DNA of 18,227 bases from an uncultured Clostridium sp. Lineage in GTDB: Bacteria; Bacillota; Clostridia; TANB77; CAG-508. Below are positions 1-6,435 of the stretch, one piece after another. Every line of letters begins with the position of its first letter. The stretch's first letter is position 1. The stretch is taken from the NCBI GenBank assembly GCA_900557045.1, contig USQY01000034.1:1-18227 (forward strand), given 5' to 3'. The position numbers were made by a program, and so were the translations under genes. The notes below the pieces were generated by a model. It did no database searches and had not been told where the DNA came from. It saw only the letters and a list, made by a program, of their open reading frames with translations.

Positions 1-61
1 TTTTAATATAATAATATATCTTATTTTAGTACTCACACTTTAATTTAAGATAAACTCAATC

Positions 62-1003
62 TTACATTCCTAACAATTTAACCTGTACATTTTCCATCTT
101 ATATTTTCCAGTTGTTTCATCAATTTTAAAATCTACTAATGTCTTATCTAAGCTTTCTTCATTCTGACGTAAATCAGTAGTAAAATATAATTTTATTTTA
201 TCTATCTCTAAAGAATTCATAACTATTTGTTTAAAAGTTTCTGCAATATGTTTATCATCTTCACAAATAAAAATTAATTGTGGTATATTTTTGAATCCAG
301 AGTCACCAGGAACAAAATTGTCATAAAAATCTTTATATAATCTCATTTTATCAACTAATTTCTTTTTCCAATCTGTTTCTCTTCTTATAACCTCAAATAC
401 AAAATTAATAGATTTAGAAGCTTTTTTCAAACATATACTTCCACCTGTTGCTTTAAATGTTTTCCCTGCTACTTTCGCAGTTAAAGCAGGTTTAGCAACA
501 TAACTGTCAAAAGCTTTTACTTTTCTTAAATAAGCAATTATTGTTTGATTTCCAGCTAATCTTTTCTTTATCATAGCAACTGGTTTAGCATTATCACTAG
601 GTTGCCATTTGCAATCTTTTTCTCTTGAAGCTAATAAATATTTTCCCATTTTTTCCATGCAATAAATTCTATATATTCCTTTTCCATCATCTGAATTAAA
701 GTAATATCTAGTTAATATTTTTGATTTTACTAATTGTTCTAATTTATTATTTAATTTATCCTGAGATTTTGCATCTATCCCTTTCCATTCAAGTAATTGA
801 AATAATTGCCTTGATGTAATAAATTCAAATTCATTTACTAAATCCAATATTTCAAAATGAATATCACTTATGTGTCCTAAATCTATCTTACGTACAATTT
901 GATTCATTGAAACAAAACCATCTTTACCATCAAATACTTTTATTTCTCCTTCTCTAATAGCAAAAGGTGATACTGTTGCCTTAATTTCATTATCATTTAC
1001 CAC
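62..1003 (-). CDS. Possible replication-relaxation-like protein (winged helix plus nuclease-like fold)
   Basis: 313 residues starting at GTG, preceded by AGGAGG with an 8-nt spacer, which supports this start. Residues ~45-125 look like a winged helix-turn-helix: a helix ending in 'TSRQLFQLL', a second helix with 'LNNKLEQLVKSKIL', then a beta wing and a 'MEKMGKYLL' segment. Residues ~185-265 carry 'FVFEVIRRET' followed by 'KKKLVDKMRLYKDFY' and 'PQLIFICEDD'. That strand-Glu / helix-Lys-Tyr / hydrophobic-strand order is typical of the Replic_Relax group of restriction-endonuclease-like proteins found on plasmids and conjugative elements. It lies 35 nt after the S1-domain gene and is probably co-transcribed with it. 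No relaxase or other mobile-element gene is nearby, so a chromosomal regulator is equally possible. The family call is by pattern only; the function is not known. Confidence 0.5.
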   Translation of the reverse strand: MVNDNEIKATVSPFAIREGEIKVFDGKDGFVSMNQIVRKIDLGHISDIHFEILDLVNEFEFITSRQLFQLLEWKGIDAKSQDKLNNKLEQLVKSKILTRYYFNSDDGKGIYRIYCMEKMGKYLLASREKDCKWQPSDNAKPVAMIKKRLAGNQTIIAYLRKVKAFDSYVAKPALTAKVAGKTFKATGGSICLKKASKSINFVFEVIRRETDWKKKLVDKMRLYKDFYDNFVPGDSGFKNIPQLIFICEDDKHIAETFKQIVMNSLEIDKIKLYFTTDLRQNEESLDKTLVDFKIDETTGKYKMENVQVKLLGM

Positions 1004-1038
1004 TTTTAAAACCTCCTAAAATTTTATTTAAAATTTTA

Positions 1039-1842
1039 CTAAACTATAAGTAACTTAATTTTCTTTCTATCTGGAATTATTTTTTTAATATAGACATCCA
1101 CATTTTGTCCATACTCAATTCCTTCTTTATATTCTGCCATACCAACTAAATTAGGCTTTAACTCTATAAATATACCATTCTTAGACTTTTCTGTTTCTCT
1201 TACTATTCCTGTAACTGTTTCACCTTCTTCAAAGTCTTTAACATTGTCCTCCCATGTTCCTAATAATTCTTTATATGTTAAAATTACCCTTTCTAATTTT
1301 CTGTCTATACATTTTATCATAACATTTATTTTTTGTCCAATTTTCAATCTTTCTGCTGGAGTTTTTATTCTTGCAATTGAAATATCTTCTATATGTAATA
1401 GACCTACTATTCCTCCACCTATTTCAACAAAAACTCCATATGGTTGAATGCTTTTAACTATACCATTAACAACCATTCCTTCTTTTAAATCATTTGCTAT
1501 CCAATTTAAAGCATCTTTTCCTACTGCTTTTCTTGATAATATAAAATTATTTTTTGAGTCTATATCTTTTACCTTAAATTGAACAAATCTATTTACTTTG
1601 CTCATACATATATTAGGTTTTGGAAAGCCTGTCTCATCTACGTTTACAGCTTCCACTTCTTCTCTTGGTATTATTCCTGTTATATTATTTCCTAAATCTA
1701 CATATAGATTATAATTTGAATCACATTTATTAACTTTTCCTTGCAAAATTTCTCCAGTTGATATTGCACTAGTTAATTGTTCTTTAGTAACGATATAATT
1801 ACTGACACTCCACCCTTCTGGCATAAATCTTTGGTATTCCAT
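1039..1842 (-). CDS. S1 RNA-binding domain protein (ribosomal protein S1-like)
   Basis: 267 residues with three S1-type OB folds, at about residues 32-105, 121-190 and 207-266. The middle one is the clearest: 'GMVVNGIVKSIQPYGVFVEIGGGIVGLLHIEDIS' is the canonical S1 pattern and is followed by 'GQKINVMIKCID'. The first (GEILQGKVNKC...LYVDLG...GIIPREEV) is slightly diverged; the third is short and ends the protein. Such short S1 proteins in Bacillota bind single-stranded RNA and are annotated as S1-like or RpsA-like. It is much shorter than the six-domain S1 of Proteobacteria, so a true ribosomal role is not shown. The start ATG follows AAAGGGG with a 7-nt spacer. Its own promoter is visible upstream, and the next gene follows after 35 nt, suggesting a two-gene unit. 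Confidence 0.85.
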   Translation of the reverse strand: MEYQRFMPEGWSVSNYIVTKEQLTSAISTGEILQGKVNKCDSNYNLYVDLGNNITGIIPREEVEAVNVDETGFPKPNICMSKVNRFVQFKVKDIDSKNNFILSRKAVGKDALNWIANDLKEGMVVNGIVKSIQPYGVFVEIGGGIVGLLHIEDISIARIKTPAERLKIGQKINVMIKCIDRKLERVILTYKELLGTWEDNVKDFEEGETVTGIVRETEKSKNGIFIELKPNLVGMAEYKEGIEYGQNVDVYIKKIIPDRKKIKLLIV

Positions 1843-1872
1843 TTGTATTCCCCTTTTTCTTAAGTTTTCTAC

Positions 1873-1901
1873 ATTATATAATTAATATATTTTTTTTACA
1901 A
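1873..1901 (-). promoter_or_regulatory. Sigma-A type promoter of the S1-domain gene
   Basis: On the minus strand, TTGTAA (1896-1901) and TATAAT (1873-1878) are separated by exactly 17 nt, about 30 nt ahead of the ATG of the S1-domain gene. The -35 box lies inside the first copy of the degenerate TGTAAAA repeat array that extends further upstream. Confidence 0.6.
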
Positions 1902-2048
1902 TAGATTTTTCAAATTTTACAATTTAGACTTTTTTATTTTACAGTGTAGGATTTTTTTATTTTAGAATGTTGAATTTTTTTAAATTTACACTATGTATTT
2001 TAACTTCATATTAGGAATTTTACACTATGATTTTAATTTTACAATATA
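1893..2048. repeat. Degenerate ~22-bp tandem repeat array (core TTTTACA / TGTAAAA)
   Basis: Seven diverged copies of a unit with plus-strand core TTTTACA(A/C)TAT, seen as TGTAAAA on the minus strand. The ACA/AGA core triplets start at 1898, 1919, 1941, 1964, 1988, 2022 and 2041, giving spacings of 21, 22, 23, 24, 34 and 19 nt. The array fills the gap between rluB and the S1-domain gene. It covers the -35 box of the S1 promoter at one end and touches the rluB stop codon at the other. Nothing else is seen in this intergenic stretch. The low sequence complexity means chance similarity cannot be excluded. Confidence 0.45.
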
Positions 2049-2764
2049 TTTTTTAATTCATCCAAACTTAAATATCTCCATTCCCCTATTTTTAAATCCT
2101 TTACATCAATATTTCCAATTTTACTTCTATGCAATGCTATTACATTTTTCCCAATAGCAGAACACATCTTTCTTACTTCTCTATTTTTACCTTCATGTAT
2201 TGTTATTTGAATTCTAGAAATATTTTTTTGTTCATCTATTTTTAATATTTTAACTTTCGCCTTTCCTGAAATATAATCATCTATTTTCACACCTTTTTGG
2301 AGTTTATTAATATCATCATTACTAATAATACCTCTAACTGTAGCATTATATGTTTTTTCAACTTCATTTTTAGGATGTGTAACTCTATAAACAAAATCAC
2401 CATCATTGGTCAAAATGATAGCACCTGATGTATACATATCTAACCTTCCTACAGGTACAACACTATATTTAACTTCTTTTATTAAATCCATAACTGTTGG
2501 TCTTCCGAATTGTTCTTTAACAGTAGTAACATATCCTATAGGTTTATTTAACAAAATATACACATGTGAATCCTGCTTTTTTACTTCTTTACCTTCACAT
2601 ATAATTTTATCAACATCAGCATTAACTTTTGTACCCAATTCTGTTACAATTTTACCATTAACACTTACCTTTCCATCTAGTATTAATTTTTCTGCACTTC
2701 TTCTAGAGCAAACCCCACAATTAGCTAAATACTTTTGTATTCTTACCTCTTCCATGTACATCAT
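2039..2764 (-). CDS. rluB: 23S rRNA pseudouridine synthase, RluB/RsuA family
   Basis: 241 residues. Residues ~5-50 form an S4 RNA-binding domain ('RIQKYLANCGVCSRRSAEKLI...GKVSVNG'). The catalytic domain carries the family signature 'PVGRLDMYTSGAIILTNDGD', with Asp109 as the expected nucleophile of pseudouridine formation, and the late motif 'EGKNREVRKMC' near 191-201. Bacillota RluB modifies the helix-89/peptidyl-transferase region of 23S rRNA; the exact target here is inferred from the family. The first ATG overlaps the stop of the upstream rluD-type gene (ATGA), indicating translational coupling. The in-frame ATG three codons later (2755) could equally be the start, as neither has a strong SD. 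It is probably the last gene of lspA-rluD-rluB, and no hairpin terminator is visible after it. Confidence 0.9.
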   Translation of the reverse strand: MMYMEEVRIQKYLANCGVCSRRSAEKLILDGKVSVNGKIVTELGTKVNADVDKIICEGKEVKKQDSHVYILLNKPIGYVTTVKEQFGRPTVMDLIKEVKYSVVPVGRLDMYTSGAIILTNDGDFVYRVTHPKNEVEKTYNATVRGIISNDDINKLQKGVKIDDYISGKAKVKILKIDEQKNISRIQITIHEGKNREVRKMCSAIGKNVIALHRSKIGNIDVKDLKIGEWRYLSLDELKNIL

Positions 2765-3672
2765 CTCTCTTCTTCTAATTTTTTTAGAACATTTTTGAAT
2801 TCTACAGGTAATTCCGCTTCTAAATGCATGTCCTTTCCTGTAATCGGATGCTTAAAATCTAAACTTTTTGCATGTAATAATTGCCCATGAACACCAAATT
2901 CGTTTTTACCATTTGAATATATCTCATCACCAACTACTGGATATCCAATTTCACTTAAATGTACTCTTATTTGATGTGTTCGTCCTGTATCTATTTTTAC
3001 CTCTAGCAATGTATATTTATCAAATCTTTTAATAACTTTAAAATGTGTAATAGCTTCTTTTCCGTTTTTTACAACAGCCATTTTTTTTCTGTCTTTATTA
3101 CTTCTACCTATTGGCATATTAATAGTAGCTTCATTTTCAGCAACTATACCTCTTACTAATGCAATATATACTTTTTTTACTTCTCTATTTTTAATCTCAT
3201 TACTCATATTTATATGTGCTTTATCATTTTTAGCAATAATTAAAAGTCCAGAGGTATCTTTATCTAATCTATGTACTATGCCTGGTCTGACTTCTCCACC
3301 AATACCAGATAAACTATCTTTACAAATTGCCATAACAGCATTAACTAATGTCCCATCCCAATTACCATTTGCAGGATGAACAACTAATCCCTTAGGTTTA
3401 TTTACAACAATAATATCTGAATCTTCATATGCCACTTCAATAGGAATCTCTTGTGCCTTTAAATCCAATTGTTTTGCTTCTGGAATATGAATTTCTATTA
3501 TATCTCCATTTTGTACTTTATACGAAACTTTAGAATTTTTTGAATTTACTTTGACATTTCCATCTTCTATCAGCCTTTTGGCATTCATTCTAGATAAATC
3601 TTTAATAACTGATATAACAAATAAATCCAATCTTTTTCCTACTTGTTCAATTTCAACAATAAATTTTCCCAT
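2761..3672 (-). CDS. rluD: Ribosomal large-subunit pseudouridine synthase, RluD family
   Basis: 303 residues, usual length. An N-terminal S4 domain (about residues 12-62) precedes a catalytic domain with 'IIVVNKPKGLVVHPANGNWDGTLVNAV', the catalytic 'GIVHRLDKDTSGLLIIAK' (Asp137) and 'DTGRTHQIRVHL' (229-239). All are diagnostic of the RluA/RluC/RluD superfamily. The S4 domain plus motif spacing fits RluD (the YlyB type of Bacillus) better than RluA. Placement directly after lspA, 25 nt away, is the classic Bacillota lspA-rluD arrangement and supports the call. The last four bases overlap the start of the next pseudouridine synthase gene. The substrate uridines in 23S rRNA are inferred from the family. 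Confidence 0.92.
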   Translation of the reverse strand: MGKFIVEIEQVGKRLDLFVISVIKDLSRMNAKRLIEDGNVKVNSKNSKVSYKVQNGDIIEIHIPEAKQLDLKAQEIPIEVAYEDSDIIVVNKPKGLVVHPANGNWDGTLVNAVMAICKDSLSGIGGEVRPGIVHRLDKDTSGLLIIAKNDKAHINMSNEIKNREVKKVYIALVRGIVAENEATINMPIGRSNKDRKKMAVVKNGKEAITHFKVIKRFDKYTLLEVKIDTGRTHQIRVHLSEIGYPVVGDEIYSNGKNEFGVHGQLLHAKSLDFKHPITGKDMHLEAELPVEFKNVLKKLEEER

Positions 3673-3697
3673 GATTTCTTCATTCCTTTATACTATT

Positions 3698-4192
3698 TTA
3701 AATTCGATTATAATTATTGATAGTTAATTTATTAAATAAAAACAAAATTCCTAAACCACATATTCCAACTACTATAAAAATATCAGCAATATTAAACACT
3801 GCAAAATTAAAAACTTCATTTATATCAATAAAATCTATAACATATCCATTTAAAATTCTATCTTTCAAATTACTTACACCACCAGCAATAACCATACCCA
3901 AAAAAGTTATTGCTAATTTAGTTAAACTTTCTTTATTCTTTTTATAAAATATTATTAATGCACCTATTATTATAATATTTAATACTATAATAAGTTGAAC
4001 ATTGCCTTCTCCAATACTAAAAGCCCCACCTCTATTTTGGCAATAATTAAGCCTTAAAACATTTTTTATTATTACAATCGGCATTTTAGAAGCATATATT
4101 GTAACAATTAATTTTATAATTTGATCAAACATCATTGATAATGTTACTATTCCCAATAACCATATTGTTCTTCCTTCAATTTTTGTGTTCAT
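3698..4192 (-). CDS. lspA: Lipoprotein signal peptidase (signal peptidase II)
   Basis: 164 residues, typical length. It cleaves the signal peptide of prolipoproteins after lipidation, in the cytoplasmic membrane. Four hydrophobic segments are visible at about 9-30, 66-83, 93-106 and 133-154. The conserved blocks are all present: 'NRGGAFSI' (53-60), 'GGVSNLKDR' with catalytic Asp111, and 'FNIAD' with catalytic Asp137. The ATG has no convincing Shine-Dalgarno directly in front. Instead its first bases overlap the stop of an 11-codon ORF that has one, suggesting re-initiation. It is followed by rluD and rluB at -4 to 25 nt, so one transcript is likely. No good promoter was identified in the short upstream gap. 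Confidence 0.95.
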   Translation of the reverse strand: MNTKIEGRTIWLLGIVTLSMMFDQIIKLIVTIYASKMPIVIIKNVLRLNYCQNRGGAFSIGEGNVQLIIVLNIIIIGALIIFYKKNKESLTKLAITFLGMVIAGGVSNLKDRILNGYVIDFIDINEVFNFAVFNIADIFIVVGICGLGILFLFNKLTINNYNRI

Positions 4193-4224
4193 TTATATAT
4201 CTTCGTATAATTCAAATGTATCAT
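4189..4224 (-). CDS. Possible 11-codon leader peptide overlapping lspA
   Basis: ATG at 4224 opens an ORF reading MIHLNYTKIYK and ending in TGA, which overlaps the lspA ATG as ATGA. An AAAGGAG Shine-Dalgarno lies 11 nt ahead of this ATG, whereas lspA itself has only 'GAAG'-like sequence in front. The layout suggests ribosomes load at the leader and pass to lspA by termination-reinitiation. The spacer is a little long and the peptide is too short to judge by composition. Confidence 0.35.
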   Translation of the reverse strand: MIHLNYTKIYK

Positions 4225-4232
4225 TATACGAA
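4202..4232. promoter_or_regulatory. Inverted repeat in the lspA leader (operator or RNA hairpin)
   Basis: TTCGTATAAT (4202-4211) and ATTATACGAA (4223-4232) are perfect 10-bp arms around an 11-nt centre. In the transcript the stem would bury the first two bases of the possible leader-peptide ATG and the bases between it and its Shine-Dalgarno. As DNA it has the size of a dimeric repressor site. Confidence 0.4.
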
Positions 4233-4276
4233 TTTCTCCTTTCTTTAATGCTTTTTACATATACTTTTCAATACTA

Positions 4277-4310
4277 TAAAAGATTAAATATCAAAATATT
4301 TAATCTTTTA
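4277..4310 (-). terminator. Hairpin terminator after tsf
   Basis: Perfect 14-bp stem, 4277-4290 with 4297-4310, and a 6-nt loop, about 80 nt past the tsf stop. It is A/T-only apart from one G:C pair and its 3' arm ends in CTTTTA rather than a long U run, so it may be weak. It separates rpsB-tsf from lspA-rluD-rluB. Confidence 0.55.
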
Positions 4311-4388
4311 CTATAACTATTATTACATATTATTAAAATAAATTAAAGTTATTTTTTACATTTAAATAGATAAATATAAAATTGCTAA

Positions 4389-5270
4389 TTACCCTTTAAT
4401 TTGTTTTGCAACTTCTTCAGCAAAGTTTTCTTCTACTTTTTCTATTCCTTCACCTTTCTCTAATCTTGCAAAATTATTTATTTTAGCACCTTTAGATTCT
4501 AATAATTTATTTATTTTTATATCAGGATCTTTAACAAAAGGTTGCTCTAATAAACATATTTCTCCATAGAATTTATTAATTCTACCTTGAACCATTTTTT
4601 CAGCTATTTCAGCTGGTTTTCCTTCATTCATAGCTTGAGCTTTTAAAATTTCCATTTCTTTTGCTACTCTCTCAGCTGTAACAGCTTCTCTATTTAAGAA
4701 TTCTGGTTTTGCAGCTGCTATTTGCATACAAATATCTTTAGCAAGCTCTGGTGTAGCATTTTCCATATCAACTAAAACACCTATTTTTCCTTCTCCATGG
4801 ATATAACTTGCAACTATTCCTGTTGATTCAAATCTTGCAAATCTTCTAATTGTCATGTTCTCACCTATTGTAGCAATTTTATTTGTTAAAACTTCTTGTA
4901 CAGTTTTACCAGATTCTGCAATTGAAGGTTGAGCTAATAATTCTTCTACATTTGCTGGATTTTTTTCTACTATTTGTCTTGCAACATCATTAACAAATGT
5001 TTTAAATTCATCATTCTTAGAAACAAAATCTGTTTCTGCATTTACTTCAACAACTGCTCCAACTTTTTTATCATCTGAAACATAAGCAGCTACTAAACCT
5101 TCTGCTGCAACTCTGCTTGATTTTTTAGCAGCTTTAGCAATTCCTCTCTCACGTAATAATTCAATTGCCTTTTCCATATCTCCATCTGTTTCTGTTAGAA
5201 CTTTTTTGCAGTCCATCATACCTGCACCTGTTTTTTCTCTTAATTCTTTTACTTGGCTTGCTGTAACCAT
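4389..5270 (-). CDS. tsf: Translation elongation factor Ts
   Basis: 293 residues, normal length. EF-Ts is the guanine-nucleotide exchange factor for EF-Tu. The N-terminal UBA-like domain (1-55) carries 'VKELREKTGAGMMDCKKVL' and 'DMEKAIELLRERG'. The signature 'ETDFVSKNDEF' follows near 79-89, where the Asp-Phe pair is the element that enters EF-Tu. The dimerisation-domain segments 'GVLVDMEN' and 'ICMQIAAAKPEFL' are also present. The ATG is preceded by AAAGGAGGAATTAGA, an ideal site. It lies 86 nt after rpsB, the standard partner, with a small hairpin between them. The gene that usually follows (pyrH/frr) is absent; a terminator and lspA come instead. Confidence 0.97.
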   Translation of the reverse strand: MVTASQVKELREKTGAGMMDCKKVLTETDGDMEKAIELLRERGIAKAAKKSSRVAAEGLVAAYVSDDKKVGAVVEVNAETDFVSKNDEFKTFVNDVARQIVEKNPANVEELLAQPSIAESGKTVQEVLTNKIATIGENMTIRRFARFESTGIVASYIHGEGKIGVLVDMENATPELAKDICMQIAAAKPEFLNREAVTAERVAKEMEILKAQAMNEGKPAEIAEKMVQGRINKFYGEICLLEQPFVKDPDIKINKLLESKGAKINNFARLEKGEGIEKVEENFAEEVAKQIKG

Positions 5271-5304
5271 TCTAATTCCTCCTTTATATTTTTATAATAT
5301 AAGA

Positions 5305-5336
5305 GAAAGAGTAGAGCAAGAAAGCCCCACTCTTTC
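5305..5336 (-). terminator. Hairpin between rpsB and tsf (possible attenuator)
   Basis: An 8-bp stem (GAAAGAGT at 5305-5312 with ACTCTTTC at 5329-5336) stands between the rpsB stop and the tsf ribosome binding site, followed in the minus direction by a T-rich stretch with an interrupted T run. It could partly terminate or act as an RNA-processing site. It cannot be a full stop if tsf depends on the rpsB promoter. Confidence 0.45.
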
Positions 5337-5356
5337 AAATTTATTTTTAATTCTTA

Positions 5357-6139
5357 TTATTCTTCAGTTGCTTCAACAACTTCTTCCATACTTGTTGGTT
5401 CTTCAGCTTCAGCTACCATTTCTTCAGCAACTTCTTCTGTTTGAACATCCATAGATTCACCTTGTCTACCTTCAACAATTGCATTAGCCATAACATCTGC
5501 TATTAATTTAACAGCACGAATAGCATCATCATTACCTGGTATAGCATAATCTACATCTTCTGGATTACAGTTTGTATCAATTAAACCTACTACTGGTATA
5601 TTTAATTTTCTAGCTTCTAATATAGCTATTCTTTCTTTTTTAGGATCAACTACAAATAATACTCCTGGGATTTCTTTCATTTCTTTAATTCCACCAAGAT
5701 TTTTTTGTAATTTTTCCATTTCTTTCTTTAATAAGATAACTTCTTTTTTAGGTAATACATCAAATGTACCATCTTGTTCCATTGTTTCTAATTCATTTAA
5801 TCTTTGTACTCTTTTTTGAATTGTTTCAAAGTTAGTTAACATTCCACCTAACCATCTTTGATTTACATAGTACATACCGCTTTTTTCAGCAGCTTCTTTC
5901 ATACAATCTTGAGCTTGTTTTTTAGTTCCTACAAAAAGAACTGTTTTACCTGCTTCAGCTTGTTCTTTCATGAATGCGTACGCTTCATCTAATTTTTTTG
6001 ATGTTTTTTGAAGATCTATTATATGGATACCATTTCTAGCTTGGAATATGTATTCAGCCATTTTAGGATCCCATCTTCTTGTTTGATGTCCAAAATGAAC
6101 ACCTGCTTCTAGTAATTGTTTCATTGCAACTACTGCCAT
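5357..6139 (-). CDS. rpsB: 30S ribosomal protein S2
   Basis: 260 residues from the chosen ATG at 6139. The opening 'MAVVAMKQLLEAGVHFGHQTRRWDPKM' is the invariant S2 N-terminus. 'RNGIHIIDLQKT', 'VLFVGTKKQAQ', 'YVNQRWLGGMLTNF' and 'PVVGLIDTNCNPEDVDYAIPGNDDA' follow in the expected order. The last ~30 residues are a Glu-rich acidic tail, common in Bacillota. An ATG two codons upstream (6145) lies only 2 nt from GGAGG, while 6139 has the optimal 8-nt spacing and the family N-terminus, so 6139 is preferred. It is transcribed from a strong promoter with a structured leader, and tsf follows. Confidence 0.97.
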   Translation of the reverse strand: MAVVAMKQLLEAGVHFGHQTRRWDPKMAEYIFQARNGIHIIDLQKTSKKLDEAYAFMKEQAEAGKTVLFVGTKKQAQDCMKEAAEKSGMYYVNQRWLGGMLTNFETIQKRVQRLNELETMEQDGTFDVLPKKEVILLKKEMEKLQKNLGGIKEMKEIPGVLFVVDPKKERIAILEARKLNIPVVGLIDTNCNPEDVDYAIPGNDDAIRAVKLIADVMANAIVEGRQGESMDVQTEEVAEEMVAEAEEPTSMEEVVEATEE

Positions 6140-6180
6140 TTTCATTTCCTCCCTTTTTGTTTATACCTCCATAAAGTTTC

Positions 6181-6261
6181 AAACGTTTTTCAAAGACTTA
6201 TAATTAAAAAATTTTTATAAGCACACCTTATCAAACTAGCCTTATGTGTGTTTTAACGTTT
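6181..6261 (-). promoter_or_regulatory. rpsB: Structured 5' leader of rpsB (candidate S2 autoregulatory leader)
   Basis: Downstream of the rpsB promoter the ~125-nt leader can fold into a three-way junction. The outer helix is AAACGTT (6181-6187) with AACGTTT (6255-6261). One arm is CACAC (6222-6226) with GTGTG (6246-6250). The other is CTTATAA (6197-6203) with TTATAAG (6215-6221). All are perfect short helices. Ribosomal protein S2 controls its own mRNA in several bacteria, which makes this a reasonable candidate, but I cannot match it to a named motif. Confidence 0.45.
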
Positions 6262-6264
6262 ACT

Positions 6265-6293
6265 ATTATATCAAACTTCTACATATAAATCAA
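6265..6293 (-). promoter_or_regulatory. Sigma-A promoter of rpsB-tsf
   Basis: TTGATT (6288-6293) and TATAAT (6265-6270) on the minus strand with a 17-nt spacer. Transcription would start near 6259, at the foot of the structured leader. Confidence 0.8.
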
Positions 6294-6344
6294 GCTTTTT
6301 TTGTTTTTTTATTATATAAATCAAACATAATTTTAATATTGCAT

Positions 6345-6373
6345 TTGACTAATTATGTAAATAATGTTATAAT
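6345..6373 (+). promoter_or_regulatory. Sigma-A promoter of the FGE-like gene
   Basis: TTGACT (6345-6350) and TATAAT (6368-6373) with a 17-nt spacer, divergent from the rpsB promoter and about 50 bp from it. The leader is ~55 nt. TCCTA (6407-6411) can pair with TAGGA (6423-6427) and partly cover the AGGAGGT ribosome binding site. Confidence 0.75.
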
Positions 6374-6435
6374 ACATTCATCTGTTAAATGCAGAAATAT
6401 AAAAGTCCTATGACAAAATATGTAGGAGGTAACCT

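Noticed and set aside
1893..2048. CRISPR array
   Set aside because: The repeats are diverged, AT-only in character, and the unit is too short to hold distinct spacers; no cas genes are present.
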